A stretch of DNA of 36,139 nucleotides from Clostridia bacterium. Its GTDB lineage: Bacteria; Bacillota; Clostridia; Oscillospirales; CAG-272. The notes beneath the pieces are model-generated. The model made no database searches. It had not been told where the DNA came from and saw only the letters and a program-made list of their open reading frames with translations. The stretch is taken from positions 1 to 36,139 of the forward strand of contig JAGARU010000091.1 of NCBI GenBank assembly GCA_017622085.1, given 5' to 3'. Numbering within the stretch: the first letter of the stretch is position 1; each line of letters opens with the position of its first letter. The translations under genes and the position numbers were made by a program. Positions 15,690 through 23,608 of the stretch are shown one piece after another.

Positions 15690-17427
15690 AGTCTTCCCCT
15701 CCCTTTCCGTTAGTTTGCTGCTCATATACCTCGCGGTAGATCTCGCTGTCGCGAAGGAGCGTCTCGTGGTTGCCCATGGCGGCGATCCGTCCGTTTTCCA
15801 TAACGAGGATCAAGTCCGCGTCCTGCACGGAGGCCACACGCTGAGCAATGATCAGCTTGGTGGTCTCGGGTATGTAGGAGCGGAAGCCGGCGCGGATCAT
15901 GGCGTCGGTTCTGGTATCTACGGCGCTGGTGGAGTCGTCAAGAATCAGAATCTTCGGCTTCTTCAAGAGAGCGCGGGCAATGCAGAGGCGCTGCTTCTGT
16001 CCGCCGGAGACGTTGGTGCCTCCCTGCTCGATCTTGGTGTCGTAGCCCTCCGGGAAGGAGGTGATAAAATCGTGGGCCTGTGCCAGACGGCAGGCCTCCA
16101 CCAGCTCCTCGTCGGTGGCGTTCGGATTACCCCAGCGCAGGTTCTCCTTGATGGTGCCGGAGAACAGAAGGTTCTTTTGGAGCACCATGGCAACGGAGTC
16201 ACGCAGAATCTCCATGTCATATTCCTTTACGTCCACGCCGCCCACGCGCACGCTACCCTCCGTTACGTCGTAAAGACGGGGGATCAGCTGAACCAGAGTG
16301 GACTTGCTGGAGCCCGTACCGCCAAGGATGCCCACAGTCATACCGGACTCGATTCTCAGATTCACGTCCTCCAGAGCATAGCGCTCGGCGGTGGCGGAAT
16401 ACTTGAAGCTGACGTCGGAAAACTCGATGGAGCCGTCCTTCACCTCGGTCACGGGGTTGGCCGGGTTTTCAAGGGCGGGCTGCTCGTCCAGAACCTCAAC
16501 GATACGCTTGGCGCTCTCGGCGGACATGGTGAGCATAACGTAGATCATGGCCAGCATCATCAGCTGCATCAGCACCTGCATACCGTAGGTAAGCATGGTG
16601 GAAATGACCGCTACGCCCTCGGGGGTCATATTGACCACCGCCAGGCGGGAGCCGACAAAGAGCACGAATACCATATTGAAGTACACGCAGACCTGCATCA
16701 GAGGTGTATTCAGCGCAACGATGCGCTCTGCACGGGTAAAGTCGCGGCGGATGTCCTCGGCGGCGGCGCCGAATTTCTCCTTTTCATGCTCCTCACGGGA
16801 GAAGCCCTTAACCACGCGCATACCGCGGACGTTTTCCTCAATGGACTCGTTCAGTCGGTCGTACTTGCGGAACACCGCACGGAAGGCGGGCATGGCCTTG
16901 CGTGCTACGGTGATCAGGCCGAAGGCAAGGAAGGGTACGATAATAACAAAGCTGAAGGCCAGCTTTCCGCCGGCAACAAAGGCCATGATGATGGAGAAGA
17001 TCAGCATAAGGGGTGCGCGGACGGCAATGCGGATCAGCATCATAAAGGCCATCTGCACGTTACCTACGTCGGTGGTAAGACGGGTTACCAGCGAGGTGGT
17101 GGAGAATTTGTCAATGTTCTCAAAGGAGTAGGTCTGTACCTTATCAAAAATGTCGTGGCGCAGATTGCGGGCAAAGCCGGCGCCCGCCTTTGCCCCCGTA
17201 AAGCCGGCAATGCTGCCACAGCTGAGGGACAAAAGAGCCATAATGACCAGAAGAATACCCAGCTTGATCACGTCGATAATCTCGGCGCCCAGCTGAATGC
17301 TCTCGATCAGTTCCTTGGTAATGAAGGGAATCATAACCTCGATCAGCACCTCGCCCACCATGAGGCAGAGGGTGAGGATGGTGGAAAGCTTGAACTCCCT
17401 TATGCTTTTTGCAAGTCGTTTTATCAT
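15682..17427 (-). CDS. ABC exporter half-transporter, partner A (degenerate ATPase site)
   Basis: The 581-residue protein has a six-helix membrane domain (about 15-310) and an ATPase domain with Walker A GGTGSSKST (about 370), signature VSGGQKQR (about 474) and Walker B ILILDDSTS (about 493). The residue after the Walker B Asp is Asp rather than the catalytic Glu. Its partner carries LSQGQ instead of LSGGQ. Together these define one degenerate and one consensus ATP site, as in the heterodimers TM287/288, LmrCD and BmrCD. It starts four bases inside the MarR gene (ATGA overlap), with AAAGGA upstream, and overlaps its partner. Substrate is unknown; control by MarR suggests a toxic small molecule. 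Confidence 0.92.
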   Translation of the reverse strand: MIKRLAKSIREFKLSTILTLCLMVGEVLIEVMIPFITKELIESIQLGAEIIDVIKLGILLVIMALLSLSCGSIAGFTGAKAGAGFARNLRHDIFDKVQTYSFENIDKFSTTSLVTRLTTDVGNVQMAFMMLIRIAVRAPLMLIFSIIMAFVAGGKLAFSFVIIVPFLAFGLITVARKAMPAFRAVFRKYDRLNESIEENVRGMRVVKGFSREEHEKEKFGAAAEDIRRDFTRAERIVALNTPLMQVCVYFNMVFVLFVGSRLAVVNMTPEGVAVISTMLTYGMQVLMQLMMLAMIYVMLTMSAESAKRIVEVLDEQPALENPANPVTEVKDGSIEFSDVSFKYSATAERYALEDVNLRIESGMTVGILGGTGSSKSTLVQLIPRLYDVTEGSVRVGGVDVKEYDMEILRDSVAMVLQKNLLFSGTIKENLRWGNPNATDEELVEACRLAQAHDFITSFPEGYDTKIEQGGTNVSGGQKQRLCIARALLKKPKILILDDSTSAVDTRTDAMIRAGFRSYIPETTKLIIAQRVASVQDADLILVMENGRIAAMGNHETLLRDSEIYREVYEQQTNGKGGEDCE

Positions 17428-17906
17428 GTCGTTTCCTTTCCTTTATTCTGTGCTTCGTCCCGGCTACAGCCGCAGGAGCCGTCCATGCTGCCTAAGTTGG
17501 CTCGCATCTTCTCTAAGGTGCGTCGGAAGGCCTCCAGCTCCTCCTCGGGGATACCTGCGGTGGCACGGCGATCGATTCGCTCAAGGGCGGCGTCCACCAC
17601 CTGATGCACCCGATGGCCGGCTTCGGTCAGGGTCAGCTTTTTTAACCGGGCATCGGAGTTTACCGCCTCGCGGCGGATCAGCCCCTTCTCCTCAAGCGCG
17701 CGCACCATAAGAGACGCGGTGGAGCGCCGCACGGAGAAGTGGGTCTCCACGTCTCGCTGGAACACATCGCCACGGGCGTGGGCGAGAAATCCGATGAGGC
17801 GGCTGTTCGCACCGGTCATACGGTCCGCATAGGCCAGCTCCTCGGACGTTTCAAACTCCCGGCGGAGCAGGTGAGCCACCACCTTGATCTCGTGGGAAAT
17901 TTCCAT
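17424..17906 (-). CDS. MarR-family transcriptional repressor of the ABC exporter
   Basis: This is a 160-residue winged-helix regulator of the MarR family. The recognition part reads VETHFSVRRSTASLMVRALEEKG (about residues 50-72, quoted as VETHFSVRRSTASL plus flanks), followed by the wing LIRREAVNSDARLKKLTLT. The last part forms the dimer helices and ends with a short tail containing SCGCSRD, whose two cysteines might sense oxidants or metals, though that is speculative. The ATG at 17906 has GAGGT six bases before it. The longer frame to 17942 would begin inside the palindrome that I take as its operator. As first gene of MarR-ABC-ABC it very probably represses its own operon until a ligand binds. 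Confidence 0.9.
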   Translation of the reverse strand: MEISHEIKVVAHLLRREFETSEELAYADRMTGANSRLIGFLAHARGDVFQRDVETHFSVRRSTASLMVRALEEKGLIRREAVNSDARLKKLTLTEAGHRVHQVVDAALERIDRRATAGIPEEELEAFRRTLEKMRANLGSMDGSCGCSRDEAQNKGKETT

Positions 17907-17923
17907 ATCTACCTCGTTTAATA

Positions 17924-17942
17924 TTGTTAGAAATGCTAACAA
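17924..17942 (-). promoter_or_regulatory. Probable MarR operator
   Basis: A perfect palindrome TTGTTAG, five bases, CTAACAA lies between the -10 box and the MarR start codon, covering the likely transcription start. Its size and place fit autoregulation by a MarR dimer. Confidence 0.75.
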
Positions 17943-17944
17943 AC

Positions 17945-17972
17945 ATTATATCATTTTCGCCAAAAAATGCAA
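17945..17972 (-). promoter_or_regulatory. Promoter of the MarR-ABC operon
   Basis: On the minus strand, TTGCAT (17967-17972) and TATAAT (17945-17950) are 16 bases apart. The operator palindrome begins just downstream of the -10, so bound repressor would block initiation. Confidence 0.72.
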
Positions 17973-18029
17973 GGACTTTTTGTAAATAAATTAAAATTCT
18001 CCTCCCATGCGAACAAATTTCGCCTTCCG

Positions 18030-18058
18030 TTGCCATTTTGAGGCAAAAATGGTATAAT
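18030..18058 (+). promoter_or_regulatory. Promoter of pepF
   Basis: TTGCCA (18030-18035) and TATAAT (18053-18058) have a 17-base spacer. The start codon at 18092 follows after AAGGATGG. Confidence 0.8.
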
Positions 18059-18091
18059 AAGCGTGATAGCATAAGAAAGGATGGACATACA

Positions 18092-19852
18092 ATGTATAAC
18101 GAATGGTCCTTAGACAGCTTTTATAAAGGAATTGACGATCCCGCCCTTTTGGCGGATATGGCAAAATTGGAATCCACCATCGGCGCCTACAATCAGGCGG
18201 CCGAGGCCTTGGATGCGGCGGACGCCCGCGCCTCTCTGCGTCGGGTTTTGGAGCTTGAGGAGGAGATCACCGTAGCCATCAGCCGGGTGGCCGGCTACTT
18301 CAGCCTGCGGCGCTCCGCCAACAGCGGCGACGTGGAGGGTGCCAAATATCTGACCAAGATCCAGGCGCTGGGGGCAAGCACCACCCGTGCCTCGGCTCTT
18401 TTGCGCAAGTTCGTGGGAGAGCTGGCGGATCTTGACGGCGTGATCGGTGACGACGCGCTTTTGGGAGAATACCGCTTTATGCTGAACGAGCTGAAGGCAT
18501 CCGCCGCCCACCGTCTGTCCGACGAGGCGGAGGTGGTCTTTGCCCGAATGAACATTTCCGGCGGACGGGCCTGGGGAGACTTGGTTTCTCACCTGACCGC
18601 AAACGTGGAGGTGGACTACAAGGACGGCATCACGTCCCTCTCTGCCATCCGTGGCTTGGCCGACAGCGACAGCGCCGAGGAGCGCAAGGCCGCCTATGAG
18701 GCGGAGCTGGCCTGCTACGGCAAGATCAAGGATTCCATCGCCTACGCCCTGAACAGCATTAAGGCGCAGGTCAATCTGGAGGCCGAGCTTCGCGGCTATG
18801 AAAATCCCTTGGCCATGACCCTTGAGCGCTCCCGCATGAAAAAGGAAACTCTGGATGCTATGCTGGAGGCCATGCGCGAGGCCATGCCCAAGTTCCGTGA
18901 GTATCTGAAGCACAAGGCCAAGCTGTTGGGCTACGAAAACGGCCTTCCCTGGTATGAAATTTTAGCCCCCATGGGTCACGCGGACAGCACCACCTACACG
19001 GTGGAGGAGGCCCACCGATATCTTGTGGAGCGCTTTGCTACCTTTGCGCCGGATATGGCAGACATGGTGGATCAGGCCTTCCGCGAGGAATGGATCGACT
19101 TTTACCCCCGCAAGGGCAAGGTGGGCGGCGCCTTCTGCTCCAACCAGCCCTTCCTCGGTCAGAGCCGCATTCTGACCAACTTCTCCGGCACCTTCGGCTC
19201 CGTGGTCACGCTGGCGCACGAGCTGGGTCATGCCTACCACGGCAAGCAGATCGAATCCCACCGCCCCCTGAACATGGATTACAGCATGCCCGTGGCGGAG
19301 ACGGCCTCCAATTTCAACGAGCTGATCGTGGTGAACAACGCCATCGAAAACGCCACCGGCGAGGCCAAGATCCAGCTCCTTGAGAGCCAGATCCAGGATC
19401 TGACCCAGATCATTGTGGACATCTACTCCCGCTTCCTCTTTGAGGACGAGGTGATCCGTCAGCGGAAAAACACCTTCCTCTTTGCGGACGATCTTTGCAA
19501 GATCATGCTGGATGCCCAGAAGCAGGCCTTTGGCGACGGTCTTGACCCCGACTGTCTGCATCCCTATATGTGGTGCTGTAAGAGCCACTACTACCGGGCC
19601 GGTCTCAGCTACTACAACTTCCCCTACGCCTTTGGCGGCCTGTTCTCCCGCGGCCTTTACGCCAAGTATCTGGAGGAGGGTGAGGCCTTCCTGCCCAAGT
19701 ACCGGGCGCTCCTCAAGGCGACCACGGTGGATACGGTAGAGCACGTAGCGGGCATCGCCGGCATTGACCTGACCGATCCCGACTTCTGGCGCCGCAGCCT
19801 TGCAACGGTAACCGAGCAGATCGACCTGTTTATTGCGGAAACGCAGAAATAA
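18092..19852 (+). CDS. pepF: Oligoendopeptidase F (M3 family)
   Basis: This 586-residue cytoplasmic zinc metallopeptidase belongs to family M3B. It carries the HEXXH zinc site in LAHELGHAYHG (His at about 376 and 380, Glu between), with the third ligand Glu in AETASNFNE (about 403). It cleaves short peptides, typically of 7-17 residues, and so recycles peptides taken up or released in the cell. An N-terminal helical domain (about 1-190) matches the family's usual length. The ATG at 18092 is chosen because it follows the promoter and AAGGATGG. The reading frame is open upstream to 18038, which would overlap the promoter. It is transcribed alone, divergently from the MarR operon. No clear terminator follows. 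Confidence 0.95.
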   Translation: MYNEWSLDSFYKGIDDPALLADMAKLESTIGAYNQAAEALDAADARASLRRVLELEEEITVAISRVAGYFSLRRSANSGDVEGAKYLTKIQALGASTTRASALLRKFVGELADLDGVIGDDALLGEYRFMLNELKASAAHRLSDEAEVVFARMNISGGRAWGDLVSHLTANVEVDYKDGITSLSAIRGLADSDSAEERKAAYEAELACYGKIKDSIAYALNSIKAQVNLEAELRGYENPLAMTLERSRMKKETLDAMLEAMREAMPKFREYLKHKAKLLGYENGLPWYEILAPMGHADSTTYTVEEAHRYLVERFATFAPDMADMVDQAFREEWIDFYPRKGKVGGAFCSNQPFLGQSRILTNFSGTFGSVVTLAHELGHAYHGKQIESHRPLNMDYSMPVAETASNFNELIVVNNAIENATGEAKIQLLESQIQDLTQIIVDIYSRFLFEDEVIRQRKNTFLFADDLCKIMLDAQKQAFGDGLDPDCLHPYMWCCKSHYYRAGLSYYNFPYAFGGLFSRGLYAKYLEEGEAFLPKYRALLKATTVDTVEHVAGIAGIDLTDPDFWRRSLATVTEQIDLFIAETQK

Positions 19853-20104
19853 TCCATTTATCTTACTGTGACGGTAATAGCAACCAAGTGCCGCAGATGA
19901 GTAACATAATTTCCTCCTTTAAAAGCAATCCCTGTGTGATACCACATGATTGAGCAGATCCATATAAATTTACTCCTCGCCCTTTCATAACCTTTCGGCA
20001 GAATGATATTAGCCAGCGCAACCGTAAAATTGCGCAATAGTTGGTGGATGCAACCGACGTTTTGAGCTATAATAGAGCCATCAAAAGAAAGGAGGATCCA
20101 TGTT
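19853..20104. other. AT-rich spacer with two tiny ORFs that have strong ribosome sites
   Basis: No recognisable gene lies here. On the minus strand two 14-codon frames follow each other. The first is 19919-19963 (begins MDLLNHV) with GAGGAG upstream. The second is 19863-19907 (MLLICGTWLLLPSQ) with AAAGGAGG seven to eight bases upstream, overlapping the first stop. They may be remnants of a lost gene or tiny expressed peptides. On the plus strand TATAAT at 20068-20073 is a likely -10 for the next gene, without a clear -35. Confidence 0.35.
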
Positions 20105-20455
20105 ATGGATAGCAGAATATTTTTTGTTTTACTCCAGCTTCTCATTATTGCTGCGGCAATTGGCTTTGGAATCTACATGACGGTGCTTATCGTTAAGGCG
20201 CTCAGAAAATATACAAAGTCTGAGCCTGTACGGAAAGAGAAATCCGAGCACGCCAAAAGTCTCGGAGAAGTTTTGAAGCAACACCGGATAGACTGTAAAA
20301 TGACACAAGAATTCGTTGCAGAGTCCATAGGTGTTAGCCGTCAAGCGGTATCCAAATGGGAAAGCGGCGCATCCGATCCCAGCACAACAAATCTAATGGC
20401 CTTGGCAAAATTATTTAACATCCGTGCAGAAGATCTATTGAAAGAAGCACTATAA
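20105..20455 (+). CDS. Membrane-anchored XRE-family regulator
   Basis: The protein has 116 residues. A transmembrane helix at about 6-30 (LLIIAAAIGFGIYMTVLIV) is followed by a basic linker and an HTH_3 domain at about 52-112 (TQEFVAESIGVSRQAVSKWE). DNA binding by a protein tethered to the membrane through its N-terminus is uncommon for this family; the helix might report membrane state or hold the regulator at the periphery. The start is the ATG at 20105 with GGAGG nine bases upstream; an ATG at 20100 is in another frame. The gene and its spacer are more AT-rich than the neighbours, which hints at acquisition. It stands alone and ends in a strong terminator. Confidence 0.85.
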   Translation: MDSRIFFVLLQLLIIAAAIGFGIYMTVLIVKALRKYTKSEPVRKEKSEHAKSLGEVLKQHRIDCKMTQEFVAESIGVSRQAVSKWESGASDPSTTNLMALAKLFNIRAEDLLKEAL

Positions 20456-20503
20456 AATTTTGCTTTGTGTAAGCAGACGCCATAAATTACCTGTATCAAA
20501 GAG

Positions 20504-20543
20504 ACAACCCAAATTCGCCTGTGCGAATTTGGGTTGTTCTTTT
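20504..20543 (+). terminator. Intrinsic terminator
   Basis: A perfect 15-bp stem (20504-20518 with 20523-20537, loop CTGT) is followed by TCTTTTT. It ends the XRE gene and also lies right after the stop of the converging GH32-like gene at 20547. Confidence 0.92.
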
Positions 20544-20546
20544 TCA

Positions 20547-21752
20547 TTACATTTCCTCGAAGATCAGCTCGCCCCGCTCGTTTGCGGTGGCGGCCTTGAA
20601 GGTCATGGTGCCGGCGTAGCCGCTGATGACCTTGAAGCCGGCGAATACGATCCGATCGCCCCAAAGAGCTCCCTTGGGCACGCCGGCACAGGGGATCTCG
20701 GGGTGCTCCGGCATGACAAACCCCTCAAAGGGCTTGTCCGACACCATATAGCGGGCGCGGCCGTAGAGGCTGAAGATCAGATAATACCGTCCCCCGTAAG
20801 CGATGTAGTCCGGGCACTCGGGCTGGGCAGAGCCCGGCACCACGTAAATGGGCTCTGCCGCCTCCTCCCACGTCTCCAGATCCGGCGAGACGTAGTGGGC
20901 GAGGCATCCGTTGCCGCTCTCCGTCAAGCTGGTGGTTAAGAACATATGGTAGAGGCCGTCCTCGCCCCGTACCACCTTGGGATCGCGGGCGCTGGCCCCG
21001 TGATAGCGCTCCGATACGGTAAAGCCGAAGCTCTCGTCCTTCACAAAATGGTAGCCGTCCGTGGACACACTGCGGCAAATGGGCGCGGGGCGGCCGCCAC
21101 TGCGGCGCACGGTATAGTAAAGATATTCCCGATCGCCCTCCCGAATCCACGAGCCGGTGCAGATAGAGCCCTCCTCGGGCTTGGTGATGGGCACGGCCAT
21201 GGGGTGGATCTGCCAGGCTTTGAAGTCCTTAGTGGAGAGGTGCTCCCATTGATGCGCCCCCAAGCCCCATTTACTGCGATGGTGGTGGCGGTCCTTTAAG
21301 TAGAGCACGTGGTACTCGTCGTCCCGACGGTAGGGCATACAGTCACCCACAAAAACGCCGTTGCCGGGGCGCCAGCCCTCGGCCTGCTCGAAGGTGCCAA
21401 GGACATTCGGCTGGGGCGCGGTGTCCTCCTCATAGGGGTAGCACTCCACCGGATCGCCGGCAAGGAAGGAGTCGCCCAGATCAAACAGGCGCTCCCCCTC
21501 CGGCCACTCCTCGTCCTTCAAATCTCCGTTTACGTACAGCTCGATGCGGTGGGGTAAGAGAATCAGCTCCACCCGATCGCCCTCCCCGACCTCGGCGTTC
21601 AGCTCCAAGGGGCGGCGGTTGCAGTCGTACTGCACCGACACGGTAAGTGCTCCGTCAAAGGCCTGTATTTCCAGCGTTTTGCGCCCATCCTTGCAGACAA
21701 CGGCATAGGTGGGCAACGCTTTGATTTCATATACGATCCGAATGCTTTCCAT
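20547..21752 (-). CDS. GH32/GH43-like beta-propeller glycoside hydrolase (beta-fructosidase-like)
   Basis: The protein has 401 residues. An N-terminal beta-sandwich (about 1-110) precedes a five-bladed propeller. GDCMPY (about 135) matches the position of the nucleophile Asp of GH32. SKWGLGAHQWEHLSTKDF is typical of the superfamily. ARDPKV (about 254) matches the RDP motif and PECPDY (about 310) the EC motif with the acid/base Glu. It most likely removes fructose or a related ketose from an oligosaccharide. There is no signal peptide. The ATG at 21752 is preferred: AAGGAGG is six bases before it, while the in-frame ATG at 21758 directly abuts that site. It follows the MerR-kinase fusion after 11 bases, so both are one operon. 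Confidence 0.83.
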   Translation of the reverse strand: MESIRIVYEIKALPTYAVVCKDGRKTLEIQAFDGALTVSVQYDCNRRPLELNAEVGEGDRVELILLPHRIELYVNGDLKDEEWPEGERLFDLGDSFLAGDPVECYPYEEDTAPQPNVLGTFEQAEGWRPGNGVFVGDCMPYRRDDEYHVLYLKDRHHHRSKWGLGAHQWEHLSTKDFKAWQIHPMAVPITKPEEGSICTGSWIREGDREYLYYTVRRSGGRPAPICRSVSTDGYHFVKDESFGFTVSERYHGASARDPKVVRGEDGLYHMFLTTSLTESGNGCLAHYVSPDLETWEEAAEPIYVVPGSAQPECPDYIAYGGRYYLIFSLYGRARYMVSDKPFEGFVMPEHPEIPCAGVPKGALWGDRIVFAGFKVISGYAGTMTFKAATANERGELIFEEM

Positions 21753-21763
21753 GGGCATCCTCC

Positions 21764-23488
21764 TTATTCGTCGTAGGTAATATAGTCAGGGAAGCCGTCC
21801 CGATAGGTGACGCGGCCAACGGCCAGGGCGGAAAACAGCGCCGCTCCCGTAGCCGCCTCCTCGACCACGCGGCTGACCGACACTGGCAGGGCGAACTGAT
21901 CGCCGATCAGTCGGCGCAGAACCTCATTTTTCCGTACCGCGCCGCCGGAGGCCACCACGTGGGTCTTTTTTTGCGGGAAGGCCTCATAAAGCTCGCTCAG
22001 CTCCCGACAAATGCCCCGGAGCACCCCGACGATCAAAGCACCGGGGGTAAAATTCCGGTCGTCGATGCCGGTCACAGAGCCCCGACAAGTGGGATCGGTG
22101 CGCTTGCCGCAAAAGGCGGTATCCACCCGAAGCTCCGTCTCACCCTTCGCGTAAGCCTCCCGGGCGAGGGCGTTCATGACGGTATACTGGGAGCTCTCCG
22201 GCAGGCCGGCGCCCGTGGTGTAGCTACGGAAAAACCGTTCCAGCATGGCATACGCCGCGCCGCCGCACAGGGCGGAGCCGCAGGTGAGATACCGTCCCTC
22301 AATGAAGGGGCGCAGTTCCACCGACGACGTGGTGGCGCAGGTATCGCTGACCGCGGAGATCTGCGAGCCCGTGCCTACGTTTACAAGAATGCTCCTGTCG
22401 TTATCCCCAAGGGAGCCCAGCACGCTGGCCTGGTTATCGCCAATGGCCACGGACACGGGGATCCCTCGCCACGTGCCAAGGCACACCGTTAAGGGGGTCA
22501 CCTCCGGTAAAAAGTCCGATTCTATGCCCAAAAGAGTCAGTTTTTCCGCTTGGAAGCGTCCTTCTCTCACGTCAAACAGGCCAAAGCCGGCGGCCACGGA
22601 GGCGTGGGTAAGGGCCCGCGTGCGGCCGGTAAGCCGCATACCGAGGTAGTCCATAATACTGCACGCGCCCACGGCCTCCGGCGGAACCAGCCCGTGGCGC
22701 AGATTATAACAGTGGGTGGCGATGCCGTAGCCCGTGGAGATGCTCTCCCCCGTTTGGCATCGGATCATCTCGCAGGTACTCCGTCCGTCCTCCAGCACCC
22801 GATCCCCGCGCTTGTCCTGCCAGTTGATCAGATGGGACACCGGGCGGCCTTGGGCGTCCACGTAGAGAATGCCGTGCATCTGCCCGGTGAGGCCGATGCT
22901 GACAATGCCCGAATAGGTATCCGCCACGTGATGAAGCAGGCGCTCGGCCCGATCGATCATGTCGGGGACCCGTTGCTCCGAGAGCTCCCCCGACGAGGCA
23001 TAGGAATCGTGGGGCAGGGTGTAGACCTCCAGCTGTTCTTTGCGGTCCAGATCCAGCACCACCGCGCTGATGGTGGTGGTACCCATGTCAAGTCCCACGG
23101 CCAGAGCCCCGTGGGTATCCGGGCGGATCTCCTCTGCCTCCGTAAAGCGCGCCACGTCCTCCGTTGCCGCCCCGCGGATGCGCTGGGCAACGGTCTCGCA
23201 AAGCAGATACTGGTCGGACTGCTTGCCGCTCTCGCCAAGAATTTCCCTCTTTCGCTTTTGCACCGTCTCCTCAAGGGTGGTCACGCCGCCGAACAGGAGC
23301 TTGATATCCGAAAGGGACACCCCGGTCTCCCGCAAAAGCTTGATTCGGCGCAGGCTCTCTACATCCTCCTCGGAATAATCCCGATAGCCGTTGTCACTCC
23401 GGGAAATGTGCACCAGCCCCTTGGACTCGTACAGGCGGATGGCCTTTTGGGTCAGGCCCGTTTTTTGCTCTACGTCGTTGATCCGCAC
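21764..23488 (-). CDS. Fusion of MerR-type DNA-binding domain and FGGY sugar kinase (sedoheptulokinase-like)
   Basis: The protein has 574 residues. Residues 1-70 are a MerR winged helix: the start reads MRINDVEQKTGLTQKAIRLY, then the wing with NGYRDYSEED, then a helix with ETGVSLSDIKLLF. A coiled linker (about 75-125) leads to a complete FGGY kinase: GLDMGTTT (about 132), TGQMHG (about 202), SHLINWQDKRGD, GDNQAS with the probable catalytic Asp (about 349), NVGTGSQ (about 370) and ASGGAVRKN (about 512). The SHL-x-x-WQD and TGQMHG pattern is closest to sedoheptulokinase. The kinase half may sense its sugar and control DNA binding, or phosphorylate it, or both. The start is GTG with GGAGGTGA upstream. 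Its promoter has the 19-base spacer typical of MerR targets. A GH32-like gene follows. Confidence 0.92.
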   Translation of the reverse strand: MRINDVEQKTGLTQKAIRLYESKGLVHISRSDNGYRDYSEEDVESLRRIKLLRETGVSLSDIKLLFGGVTTLEETVQKRKREILGESGKQSDQYLLCETVAQRIRGAATEDVARFTEAEEIRPDTHGALAVGLDMGTTTISAVVLDLDRKEQLEVYTLPHDSYASSGELSEQRVPDMIDRAERLLHHVADTYSGIVSIGLTGQMHGILYVDAQGRPVSHLINWQDKRGDRVLEDGRSTCEMIRCQTGESISTGYGIATHCYNLRHGLVPPEAVGACSIMDYLGMRLTGRTRALTHASVAAGFGLFDVREGRFQAEKLTLLGIESDFLPEVTPLTVCLGTWRGIPVSVAIGDNQASVLGSLGDNDRSILVNVGTGSQISAVSDTCATTSSVELRPFIEGRYLTCGSALCGGAAYAMLERFFRSYTTGAGLPESSQYTVMNALAREAYAKGETELRVDTAFCGKRTDPTCRGSVTGIDDRNFTPGALIVGVLRGICRELSELYEAFPQKKTHVVASGGAVRKNEVLRRLIGDQFALPVSVSRVVEEAATGAALFSALAVGRVTYRDGFPDYITYDE

Positions 23489-23511
23489 GGAATCACCTCC
23501 ATTCTGCTTTT

Positions 23512-23542
23512 ATTATAAACCCTCCCCTAAGGGCAATGTCAA
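23512..23542 (-). promoter_or_regulatory. MerR-type promoter with 19-base spacer and dyad
   Basis: On the minus strand, TTGACA (23537-23542) and TATAAT (23512-23517) are both perfect hexamers but 19 bases apart, too far for good sigma-A use without help. The spacer contains CCCTTAGGGGAGGG, an imperfect inverted repeat. MerR-family activators bind exactly such spacers and realign the boxes by twisting DNA. The first gene downstream encodes a MerR domain, so autoregulation is the simplest reading. Confidence 0.85.
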
Positions 23543-23571
23543 GTGCTTTTCGCGCAAAGGTACATAAAAGC

Positions 23572-23602
23572 GTTCGTCCACCCTTTGTATGGGTGGACGA
23601 AC
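23572..23602 (-). terminator. Terminator-like hairpin after the Cys-rich membrane protein gene
   Basis: A perfect 12-bp stem (23572-23583 with 23591-23602) is followed on the minus strand by GCTTTTATG, a weak U-run. It lies seven bases after the stop at 23609. Confidence 0.7.
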
Positions 23603-23608
23603 AATGGA

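Noticed and set aside
13656..17604. Plus-strand frames of more than 600 codons opposite the ABC exporter genes
   Set aside because: They are low-complexity antisense shadows; the minus strand carries full Walker and signature motifs.
20105..20455. Phage repressor marking a prophage
   Set aside because: No integrase, structural or lysis genes are nearby, and the membrane helix is not typical of phage repressors.
20460..20503. Possible small gene after the membrane-anchored XRE gene
   Set aside because: Too short and without a ribosome site before the terminator.
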